Source of the DNA: Ochromonas danica
Taxonomy: Eukaryota; Sar; Chrysophyceae; Chromulinales; Chromulinaceae
Assembly (NCBI GenBank): GCA_015146655.1
Contig: VKHL01000055.1
Span: forward strand, 115,742-179,741
Direction of reading: 5' to 3'
DNA length: 64,000 nt
Made by a program: the position numbers and the translations under genes. This document shows positions 46,059 through 54,671 of the stretch, piece after piece; position 1 is the stretch's first letter, and each line of letters starts with the position of its first letter. The notes under the pieces were generated by a model. That model ran no database searches. It was not told the DNA's origin and saw nothing but the letters and a program-made list of their open reading frames with translations.

Positions 46059-46927
46059 TGGTTTGTTGAGTAATGGTTTGTTCGATTCTGACGAGATAAA
46101 GGAAAGACAAAAGGGAAAGACATAGCCATGGACTTTGAGAGAGACTTGGGTATGTTAACTTAAGGAGATAACTCGTTTCTCCTATAAACGTGTTTGTTTA
46201 TGAATCCAACAGGGATTGGACGGGGTTTATGGAAAAGACATTTCGTTTGAGTAGGTTTGTGCTTTGGATAAACTAGAAGAAATTAGTTTAAACTGGTGTC
46301 TATAAGACTGACTAGTGACAATGTTTCCGATCCCTTGTGCCACTTGATGCATATATGGACTACATACACGGTACTGCAACCTTGACTGTAATGTCTCAGG
46401 GTAGTATAGCATAGACAGAGGGATGACATTATCTTGAAGGAAGATTTATCCTTCTTCCAAGACACTTGAAAATCCTTCTCAACTCAAGTAAAACTCTAAG
46501 TTTAACTCCATGTGAAAGACAGCTTCATTGCTACTACTACTAGTAGATTCTAGTCTATTTATCCCATAGAGAGGTTAGAAAAAGGATATCTACAATATTT
46601 GCCAACATTGGCACAGTCAGGATAAATTAGTTAATCAGACACGGTATAATCACTCAACACTTGTTGCACCTGTACAACCACCTGTAAGAATTACACGCTT
46701 TCCAGTAAATTAGCATTCATTCAATCCAATGCTTCATCAATCATTTTGCACGTCAACAAATCAGAAAAGTTGCCACGATCGTGTAATGGCAGAGCCAAGA
46801 TAGTAACAAGTCCCATATATTATAGCAAGATGATCCAATAGAATGGAATACCGACGCTTATAAGGTAATCCATAATCATGGGGTCAAATTATCTTCACTT
46901 GCTGGTTGTTCGCATCAACAAACGCTG
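46059..46927. other. Intergenic, no gene recognised
   Basis: About 870 bases. The first ~45 bases are the conserved family leader of the broken GTPase; the rest shows no motif-bearing frame on either strand. Confidence 0.5.
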
Positions 46928-48037
46928 TTAGCACACCACACAACCACCTGACGGCACCATTCGACGCGCATCCACCCACAACTTGGGTGATCGGGAGATA
47001 GGACTCCATACCATGGGCAATCGTCGTGCTTCTTGTTCCACAGCCTGAAGAAAAGCCCTTCGATTGACCTCAGGATGCGGATAATCATCAGCCTTGCCGC
47101 CAAAGAGGACGGAGACAAAGTTACGGATCTGGTCCAAAGAGAGTTTCGCCTCATCCAACAGATCAAGCTCCTTAATAGGGATACCAAATTCACGAAGGCG
47201 ATGCAATGGTTCGCCATAGGTTAGCCAGGGATTGGAGGCGCGTACTTCCTGAGCTTCTCCACACAGATCATCCAAAACATCCATATCTAGCTCCAACTCA
47301 TTGTCAATGTTGTTCCAATAGTCAACAACCTTCTCCTCATCTGTACACAAACGTACAACTGTCCATACAGGGAGAGCCTTTAGATCCTGCATGGCAGTGG
47401 AAAGGTTACCATCGCTTGACTCCCCGTCGGTCAGAATGACGACGCATGCCTTCTGACCATTGGCACGCAAGCTGCTTTCCATTCTTTTGATTTTATTCAC
47501 TACTTCTTTCACATGTTTACAAAGAGGTGTTCCACCTCCTGGAGAGTTCTTTAGAAGTGATTGGAAGATTGCCAGTCGATTGGAATTCTGTGGATCGGAA
47601 GCATCGCCGATGAGAATAGGTGCAGAGCTGTTGAGGAGTCTGAACTCTGTCAGAGCATTGGCTTGGTAAGCTAAATTAGAATGAAAAGTAAGAGAAGCTG
47701 CAAGTTCCGCCCATCGACTACAAGTGACCATCTTCGTAGACCGCGGATCATTGCCCAACAACATGTGACCGTCGCTTGAACACATTGAACCGGAGTCATC
47801 ACAAATAAAGAATCGAATAGGAACATTAGCTAAATTGCGGACAAAGGTATCCTGAAGTCCAACCGGCCAACGAGCTGAGGTAAGGAATTCTCTGGCACCA
47901 GCTTCATTCACAGGTTGCAGTCTGGTCAGAAGATTGACTAGATATTCATCACTAGAAGAAGAAGTAGAAGGTTGAGGAGGGGCACTAAAAATACCATCTA
48001 AGGTATAGGCCTCCACATAGACTGGATTGGGTTGCAT
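46928..48037 (-). CDS. VWA-domain protein with C-terminal CVVC (CaaX-like)
   Basis: Single exon, 369 aa. A von Willebrand factor A domain spans roughly residues 70-260: FFICDDSGSM gives the MIDAS D-x-S-x-S (Asp80, Ser82, Ser84), SPGGGTPL supplies the MIDAS Thr, and VVILTDGESSD supplies the MIDAS Asp. A C-terminal extension of about 110 residues has no recognised fold. The protein ends GGCVVC, a Cys-aliphatic-aliphatic-X ending that fits protein prenylation. With no signal peptide, a cytosolic, membrane-tethered, metal-dependent adhesion or scaffold role is likely. The last ~55 residues are arginine-rich. It lies between two copies of the GTPase family but is transcribed independently. Confidence 0.75.
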   Translation of the reverse strand: MQPNPVYVEAYTLDGIFSAPPQPSTSSSSDEYLVNLLTRLQPVNEAGAREFLTSARWPVGLQDTFVRNLANVPIRFFICDDSGSMCSSDGHMLLGNDPRSTKMVTCSRWAELAASLTFHSNLAYQANALTEFRLLNSSAPILIGDASDPQNSNRLAIFQSLLKNSPGGGTPLCKHVKEVVNKIKRMESSLRANGQKACVVILTDGESSDGNLSTAMQDLKALPVWTVVRLCTDEEKVVDYWNNIDNELELDMDVLDDLCGEAQEVRASNPWLTYGEPLHRLREFGIPIKELDLLDEAKLSLDQIRNFVSVLFGGKADDYPHPEVNRRAFLQAVEQEARRLPMVWSPISRSPKLWVDARRMVPSGGCVVC

Positions 48038-48438
48038 TAAAATCTATGAGTACTAGTGTGAGGAAAGGAATGAATCTAAAAGCAAAAGGAAGGAATGAAT
48101 GTTCGTTTATGTCACTTCTTACAGACTTGGGGGTGTGCAGTATTGTAAACTGCGCGGGGATATCCCGTCTTTTCCCATCAAAAGTTGATAAAGCAATGTG
48201 GTTGTGGAAAGTAAACATACTGTAGAGTACAGTTAATCTTTCTCACACTCGAGTAGATTGTTGACAAGCCTTTAATACTACCCCCAATATTGTTCTTCTC
48301 TCAGTATACATAGTCTACATGAGTTCTTCCAATTCATCAATCCACAATCAGAGATCTCTTGTTAAGTTAACTTCCTCCTCACTCAGAGCAGACCGTCTGT
48401 TTTGAAAGCAAACGGTCAACAATCAAAACAAAATTATC
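48038..48438. other. Divergent promoter between VWA gene and SPC25
   Basis: 400 bases with no gene; AT-rich and without long repeats. Confidence 0.5.
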
Positions 48439-49110
48439 ATGTTGACTTCCAATCTACGTTTAGAATTAGAAAAGACTAATTCTCTCTTTCATCGTTGGTC
48501 TTCCCAACAAGAGGATTGGCTTCTCACCACCACGAAGGAATATCAACGTGTCATTGAAGAATGTGATTCCACTGCCCAAGCATTAGTGGAGACCAACGAA
48601 CAATTGGAGAACTCCCGAGGCTTGAATGATGCCATTAAACTTCAACAACAAAGTGAAATTCAACAGTATCTTTCCCATCAAAGTCATCTTCAGAAAGAAC
48701 TTCATGGTCTGGAAATGCAATCACAAGCCTTGGAAGTGGAAGAGAAGCAAATGGAAGAACAGCTTTCCTTAGCCAAAGAACAGCATGAGATGAAGAAGAA
48801 GAAGATGGAACAAGCTTTAAAAGACTTAACCCATGGTACAAAGTATTATGCGATGTTGGGATTAGATTTCCAAAAAGCAGAAAATGATTGTATGAAGTTT
48901 ATTTTCAGTCAAATTGATCGCAACCATCCCATGAAGATCTTTTATTTCTTGATCTTTGTGGATGATCGTAATCAATATCAATTAGTTGAGACTAATCCTA
49001 CTTTAGATGGACAGGCAGTAAATGGGTTAATGAAAGAGTTGAATACGAGCAATGATATTGCTCGATTTGTCTTTCAAATGCGTCAACTCTTCCGCGAATG
49101 GGCCAAGTGA
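48439..49110 (+). CDS. SPC25: Spc25, Ndc80 kinetochore complex subunit
   Basis: Links kinetochores to centromeric chromatin together with Spc24. Single exon of 223 aa, the usual size. Residues about 5-135 are a charged coiled coil (heptads around LVETNEQLENSRGLND and EEKQMEEQLSLAKEQHE). Residues 138-223 are the globular RWD-like domain: YYAMLGLDFQKAENDCMKFIFSQID, FLIFVDDRNQYQLVETNPTL and LMKELNTSNDIARFVFQMRQLF, the last being the most conserved Spc25 signature. The ATG at 48439 (ATCATGTTG) is the first in frame. No intron is needed. Confidence 0.88.
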   Translation: MLTSNLRLELEKTNSLFHRWSSQQEDWLLTTTKEYQRVIEECDSTAQALVETNEQLENSRGLNDAIKLQQQSEIQQYLSHQSHLQKELHGLEMQSQALEVEEKQMEEQLSLAKEQHEMKKKKMEQALKDLTHGTKYYAMLGLDFQKAENDCMKFIFSQIDRNHPMKIFYFLIFVDDRNQYQLVETNPTLDGQAVNGLMKELNTSNDIARFVFQMRQLFREWAK

Positions 49111-49890
49111 AGAGTGGAGGAGAAGGACATGAGCATGGGGCATGAAGGTGGCACGAATGGTTATAGCCTAGCTTTGTGAGAGACTGAGTGAGTCTGCGGG
49201 TGTGGGTGGGTGTGCAACGAACACTGTGTAAGTAGCATATTTGAAGTGGTGTAAGCTTAATTTCCAGTTGATACTACATCATTGGTGCCAATTACTCACA
49301 CCACGTAAAGCACTTGGAATGCCAGATACGTAGCTTTGAGCTTGAAAGCATCAATCAGATTGAAGTGGTGCAAGCTCAAAATCCAGTTGATTCCACTTCA
49401 TTGGTACCGATTACTCAAACCACTTAAATCAGTCGTGATATCAATCAGTTATCAGAATTTGTACAGGCTTAATACGAATTTTCTACCGTTAATTATCACA
49501 CATTCGCTGCAACTCTTCCTGATGTGGGGTCGATGAGATGCAGACGAGGCCATAGGGTTCATCGCTGTACTTATACTAGGTCTGGGATAGGAAGGAGAAG
49601 TAGACATAGGTGTGGCAAAGGCGAGGGAAACAGCAGCAGCACTGACTGCAACCTCAGATTCCTTGAAATAGAGGATAACTCAACCATTTCATCTAATCAA
49701 TGACATCCGAATTTACCCTTGCATGGACAAAATTGGTGTGGCGTTGGGAAAATCCCAAACCCGTATCCGGGACAGACTGTCTCTCGCAAACAAGTGCTGT
49801 ACACTACACTACCGCTGCTCCTTCTCTCTCTCTGTCTCTCTCACGGGGGAAGTTCTCGACAGAATCGAATCCCAATCCTCAACAAAACCA
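49111..49890. other. Intergenic and leader of GTPase copy A
   Basis: Contains an imperfect tandem duplication (49243-49318 and 49362-49434). From about 49765 on it holds a leader conserved with copy B (ATCCGGGACAG...GTCTCTCGCAAAC and CTCGACAGAATCGAATCCC). The frame is open upstream of the chosen start of copy A, but this part resembles a transcribed leader shared between paralogues. Confidence 0.6.
49243..49434. repeat. Imperfect tandem duplication, ~119-bp period
   Basis: Both arms share GAAGTGGTG-AAGCT, TCCAGTTGAT, CATTGGT-CC and ATTACTCA-ACCAC in the same order. The copies have diverged by roughly one base in six. Confidence 0.8.
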
Positions 49891-51096
49891 ATGTCTACCC
49901 AGGATCCACAGCAAGAGAAAACTATTACCTCTGACCTTCATCATGAAAATGAAGAAGAGGAAGAACCTGCGGAAGGTATTGTGGGCTGCTCTGCTTATTA
50001 TGTGGCAAGTGATAAAGTCTCCACAGAAGAAGATACCACGGAAGCCACTGAGAACAGCTCAGAGCCCAAAAAGGCCCGACCTGTTGCTTACCCGGCGCCT
50101 GAGAAGAAAGGAAATAAAGTCCCAAGAATGAAGGAAGTTCAAGTTCTCCAGGAGTTCCGGGAAAACAGGAACTTCAGTGTCTTGAGTATGGGCAAGATCG
50201 GTACGGGTAAGTCCTCCACTATTTATTGCTTTGCTGGGAGACTCTTGGAAGGTCAAGCAGGCTGGGGGGATGGAAATGAATTTCGTCAAGTAACGTTCAC
50301 ATTTGGTGAAGGCCTGCTCACGATCAGCGATGCTCAAGGCTTTCGCGGCAATCTCAAACACGATTGGCCTTTACTGAGACTTACCATCTCGAAGCTCCGG
50401 CCTGACCAACCCATTGACATGGTCATCCTTTGCCTGTCCATTGTGCGCCTCAACCTAGAGGATAGGTGTATCCTCTACCTCCTCAGAGAGTTCACCACGC
50501 CAGCCTTCCGAAACCTCATCCGTGTGGTCATCACTCATGCTCCAGAGAGAGCAGTGACGGAGAAGGATAAAGCCATGATAGGGAAAGAGCTATCATTCTT
50601 GGGCAATAGTCCAGAGGAGGTGTTGGCTGAGAAGGTAACATTTGTGGACTTAATCAGTCCTTTAAGCTTCGACGAAGAGAACGTTGAAACTCAAAGATTG
50701 ATCGGACAGAAGTGGGCTGCAGCTCAAGAGCGTCTTACCCAGCAGCTGTTGGCCACGGATCCGGAGGCTAGTGTTTATCCCAAAGACGTGATAGCGAAGA
50801 GTTACCTGCACCAGTTCTATCTGGTCTACAAGCAGGAAATATTCACGGTGATTGCCATCATTGCTATTTTGTGTCTTCTAAATGTTATCTTCTTCAACTG
50901 GGTCTGGTCCGAAGAGCAAAAGGCACAGTTCAATGTATGCCTGAACGATATGGACAGTTTGATCAAAAACAATACCGACCTGTCAGAACGTATTGCTAAC
51001 TTGACCGATAAGCCTCAGCACCCTTTTTGGGCTACTTGGCAATTTGTTTTGAATAAGACATTAAGCGTGGTACCACAGATGAAGAAGAAGGAATGA
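49891..51096 (+). CDS. Membrane-anchored AIG1/Toc34-like P-loop GTPase, copy A
   Basis: 401 aa. I chose the ATG at 49891 because the same MSxQDPQQ start is shared by copy B and the broken copy at 46058. Residues 1-90 are acidic and low in complexity. The P-loop is MGKIGTGKSSTIYCFAG (GxxGxGKS at 101-108), the G3 box is SDAQG (147-150), and VVITHAP (215-218) is in the G4 position, followed by a VTFVDL strand. This order and spacing resemble AIG1/GIMAP/Toc paraseptin GTPases; THA at G4 is reminiscent of Toc34/Toc159 but the residue after it is Pro. One membrane helix (about 317-339, EIFTVIAIIAILCLLNVIFF) is followed by a ~60-residue tail (MDSLIKNNTDLSERIANL, coiled-coil-like). The GTPase part is expected in the cytosol. 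Function is unknown. Confidence 0.75.
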   Translation: MSTQDPQQEKTITSDLHHENEEEEEPAEGIVGCSAYYVASDKVSTEEDTTEATENSSEPKKARPVAYPAPEKKGNKVPRMKEVQVLQEFRENRNFSVLSMGKIGTGKSSTIYCFAGRLLEGQAGWGDGNEFRQVTFTFGEGLLTISDAQGFRGNLKHDWPLLRLTISKLRPDQPIDMVILCLSIVRLNLEDRCILYLLREFTTPAFRNLIRVVITHAPERAVTEKDKAMIGKELSFLGNSPEEVLAEKVTFVDLISPLSFDEENVETQRLIGQKWAAAQERLTQQLLATDPEASVYPKDVIAKSYLHQFYLVYKQEIFTVIAIIAILCLLNVIFFNWVWSEEQKAQFNVCLNDMDSLIKNNTDLSERIANLTDKPQHPFWATWQFVLNKTLSVVPQMKKKE

Positions 51097-52457
51097 AAGA
51101 AATGCTTTGATGTGATGAAAGAAGAGCTTTGATGTCCTATGGCCTGTTCTTGTGCTTTGTTCACATTTTACTGAATGCTGCTTGCTTCTACCTAAGAATG
51201 GTACCTATTGTAACCTTAACTATTGTAACCTATTGTTTTTGTTACTTTGCCGAAGGCTAAGACAGGACGACTCAGTATTTAGATCACTCTGTACAGTCAT
51301 GTCCGCACCTCCATCATAAAAACTACACTACCGCAACTTACTGACCACATCCTAAAACACACTCTTCTCCTGGTGCTGATACTTAGTCAGGAAGCCACTC
51401 CCACGTAGTGATGGCTTGCTTTTACGACAGAGTAGTTCAATGGATAAGGAAAGCTCGAGGGTAGTAAACAAAGCAATGAACGATAAACCTGGATCCCCTC
51501 CTGTATAGAGATATACTGTCCATAGCCAGTTTGATAGGAAGGTCTCCTTTTAGTGTTTATGGGGAAGAAGAGCTTTGGTTACAAGGCTGTCATTCTCTTT
51601 CCAATTCCTCAAAACGCCTCGATTATGGCCATCAGAAGTTTGGGGGGCATATATTCACCACCCATTAAAACCACCCCACGTGATGGGCAAGATCTGCATG
51701 GGCGAGGATTAACTAACCCTAACCGCAAGCTCACATACTTGACGAGTGACGAGTGGTAAACACTGTATCAAAAGGGCCATTATGGATAGCTGTTTCGCAC
51801 CACAATTATACTATTTCGATTCTGACGCAATACTCTTGGATATCTCAGAGACCTCGTCAAGTTTACTTTGTCGATCAAGTGACTGAAAATATAGGAGATG
51901 AAGTGGGAAGCAATATGATCCCACAGTGGTTAAGTCGCATTATAGGAGGATTACTCACTGGAAGACGTAGGGATTAGACCGGATGCTTATCTTTGCCGCG
52001 GAGCGCGGTGTCAACTTTCAACAACCCCTTCGCCAAGAGAGACGCAATTCTTGGCGGGTGCGTCCAGAGGCAACCTGACCAGGAATGGAGAAGACATGAA
52101 AAAGGGTCCGTGAGGTGTGGAGCGAGTTCACCCACCAACATAAGACCATCAATTACTCTTCAAAGTAAAAGTTCCCAATAGACATCATAGCATTTGTCAG
52201 TTTTATTGTTAAAATGTCTACTTTCCAGAGTTGAGATTTGCAATCTTCAAATTCGTCCGAAATCCCAATATTTACCGATTCCGGGACTCGAAAGTTCAGA
52301 CAAAAATCCGAAAACGAAACAGAAACTCCGCGTTATCCCGCATCCGGGACAGGGTGTCTCTCGCAAACTGCTTTGGACTTTCCTTCCCTCTCGGCTCTCT
52401 GTTGTTGTCTTGCTTTCGCCTTCTCGACAGAATCGAATCCCAATCCTCAACAAACCA
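51097..52457. other. 3' flank of copy A and leader of copy B
   Basis: The first ~300 bases (to about 51390) are homologous to the 3' flank of copy B (53664-53940). The middle (51400-52200) contains short open frames without recognisable motifs; the one near 51780-51977 (VYFVDQVTENIGDEVGSN) looks somewhat coding-like but matches nothing I know. From about 52330 the conserved GTPase leader begins. Confidence 0.5.
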
Positions 52458-53663
52458 ATGTCTGCCCAGGATCCACAGCAAGAGAAAACTATTACCTCTG
52501 ATCTTCATCATGAAAATGAAGAAGAGGAAGAATCAGCGGAAGGCATTGTGGGCTGCTCTGCTTATTTTGTAGCAAGTGATAAAATCTCCACAGAAGAAGA
52601 TGCCACGGAAGCCACTGAGAACAACTCTGAGCCCCAAAAGGTCCGACCCGTTGCTTACCCAGCACCCGAAACGAAAGGAAAGAATGTCCCAAGAATGAAG
52701 GAAGTTCAAGTTCTCCAGGAGTTCCGGGAAAACAGGAACTTCAGTGTCTTGAGTATGGGCAAGATCGGTACGGGTAAGTCCTCCACCATTTATTGCTTTG
52801 CGGGGAGAACCTTGGAAGGTCAAGCAGGCTGGGCGGATGGAAATAAATTTCGTCGAACAAATTTCACATTCGGTGAAGGCCTGCTCACGATCAGCGATGC
52901 CCAGGGCATTCGAGGCAATCTCAAACACGATTGGCCTTTACTGAGATATACCATCTCGAAGCTCCAGCCTGACCAACCCATTGACATGGTCATCCTTTGT
53001 TTATCCATCGTTCGCTTTAATCAAGAGGATGAGAGTATCCTCTACCTTCTCAAAGAGTTCACCACGCCAGCCTTCCGAAACCTCATCCGTGTGGTCATCA
53101 CTCATGCTCCAGAGAGAGCAGTGACGGAGAAGGATAAAGCCATGATAGGGAAAGAGCTATCATTCTTGGGCAATAGTCCAGAGGAGGTGTTGGCTGAGAA
53201 GGTAACATTTGTGGACTTAATCAGTCCTTTAAGCTTCGACGAAGAGAACGTTGAAACTCAAAGATTGATCGGACAGAAGTGGGCTGCAGCTCAAGAGCGT
53301 CTTACCCAGCAGCTGTTGGCCACGGATCCGGAGGCTAGTGTTTATCCCAAAGACGTGATAGCGAAGAGTTACCTGCACCAGTTCTATCTGGTCTACAAGC
53401 AGGAAATATTCACGGTGATTGCCATCATTGCTATTTTGTGTCTTCTAAATGTTATCTTCTTCAACTGGGTCTGGTCCGAAGAGCAAAAGGCACAGTTCAA
53501 TGTATGCCTGAACCATATGGACAGTTTGACCCAAAACAATACCGACCTGTCAGAACGTATTGCTAACTTGACCGATAAGACCCAGCACCCTTTCATGTCT
53601 ACCATGAAATTTGTTTTGAATAAAACGGTAAGTTTGACACGATTCTTGAAGAAGAAGGAATGA
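52458..53663 (+). CDS. Membrane-anchored AIG1/Toc34-like P-loop GTPase, copy B
   Basis: 401 aa, same length as copy A and starting MSAQDPQQEK. All motifs are kept: MGKIGTGKSSTIYCFAG, SDAQG, VVITHAP, the membrane helix IFTVIAIIAILCLLNVIFF and the short C-terminal tail. Nucleotides 53054-53513 are identical to 50487-50946 of copy A over 460 bases, while the parts before and after have diverged (for example RTNFTFGEG versus RQVTFTFGEG, and a different last 25 residues). This points to gene conversion or a very recent partial duplication. The 5' leader and 3' flank are also shared, so the duplicated unit is about 1.65 kb at an offset of 2567 bp. Confidence 0.75.
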   Translation: MSAQDPQQEKTITSDLHHENEEEEESAEGIVGCSAYFVASDKISTEEDATEATENNSEPQKVRPVAYPAPETKGKNVPRMKEVQVLQEFRENRNFSVLSMGKIGTGKSSTIYCFAGRTLEGQAGWADGNKFRRTNFTFGEGLLTISDAQGIRGNLKHDWPLLRYTISKLQPDQPIDMVILCLSIVRFNQEDESILYLLKEFTTPAFRNLIRVVITHAPERAVTEKDKAMIGKELSFLGNSPEEVLAEKVTFVDLISPLSFDEENVETQRLIGQKWAAAQERLTQQLLATDPEASVYPKDVIAKSYLHQFYLVYKQEIFTVIAIIAILCLLNVIFFNWVWSEEQKAQFNVCLNHMDSLTQNNTDLSERIANLTDKTQHPFMSTMKFVLNKTVSLTRFLKKKE

Positions 53664-54030
53664 AAGAAATGCTTTGTTGTGAAGAAAGAATAGCTTTGAT
53701 GCCCTATACCCTGTTCTTAGATTTGATTGAATGTTGCTTGCTTCTTCGATGCATCCTTTAGATACAGCCTTGTTATAACCGCAACTATTGTAAACTATTA
53801 TATTTTTTACTTTTCTGAAAGTTGACTCAGATCACGCTGCAGTGTCATATCCACACCACCATCATAGAAACTACACTGTCGCAACTTACTGACCACCTCC
53901 CAAATCACACTCTTCTCCTGGTGCTTAGACTTGGTCAGGAACATCCTAATCGTGCATTACTCGGCTCGCCAATTTTCTTCTTTGCTTCCTCGTTTGCTTG
54001 TTTAATATGACCCTTCAACGGGAAACCCCC

Positions 54031-54189
54031 GCAACAAAGAACATCATCTGATTACCGTAGATCTCATTCCAGGATGCATGGGCAGTGGTGAGTGAGGACT
54101 TCGAATTCGCGTTGATGGTACAACAGGTCGCGACGCCTTCTAGACGAGTAAGTGGTTGAATGGAAGGAGAGCATGAGATTAACCATTAA
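54031..54189 (-). pseudogene. Inverted fragment of the Zip3/RNF212-like gene's last exon
   Basis: 159 bases, reverse complement of 61911-62069 with no gaps and about ten substitutions. It contains the end of the last intron (acceptor CGTCTAG preserved), the whole last coding exon and a few bases past the stop. No other exon is present, so it is a dead copy. Confidence 0.9.
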
Positions 54190-54511
54190 ATGAGATCATA
54201 TGAGCATGAGATTGTTTTGGCTCGTTTTTCGAGCTAATTGATGCATACTACCCAAAGCAAGGACTGTTACTATTTATTTCTATGTTTGCTTTTTGATACT
54301 TAGCCCACTTGACCCTAAATGGGTTTGGGTCTCTTCTAACAAACTTATTCTCGCTGTTACTAAGTTGAACGCGAAGCAATCGAGGACATCTTCCAGGTTC
54401 AGTTAGGTATCTTAGATTGGAAGTTTAGAAAGAGGTTCTTAGGAAACCATTTGTCGGAGAACAACAAAGGGGTCGCATTTTATTCCTTTCTAACAATTCC
54501 AACCTGCTGGT

Positions 54512-54556
54512 TCCAGACAATTCCAGACAATTCCAGACAATTCCAGACAATTCCAA
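54512..54556. repeat. Four 10-bp repeats (TTCCAGACAA) between CCAACCTG boxes
   Basis: Four perfect direct repeats, bounded on both sides by ATTCCAACCTG(C/T)TGG, which is itself near-palindromic. They lie about 115 bases upstream of copy C. Confidence 0.9.
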
Positions 54557-54671
54557 CCTGTTGGATTGTGATCTCTCTCAAACTCTCTTGAAGCACATCT
54601 TCATCTACTTTCTTAAGCATCTCTTTTCTCTTTTCTTTGTCTCTCACTAGAACTCTCCAAGTATTATAAAA

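Larger units (their letters stand above)
53664..54671. other. Intergenic, 3' flank of copy B and promoter of copy C
   Basis: Holds the copy-B 3' flank (to ~53940), an inverted fragment of the RING gene's last exon (54031-54189) and a 10-bp tandem repeat (54512-54556). No gene otherwise. Confidence 0.6.

Noticed and set aside
51553-52181. Three short plus-strand frames between GTPase copies A and B
   Set aside because: No recognisable motif, no consistent splice structure, and they lie in a region of duplicated flanks; insufficient support for a gene.
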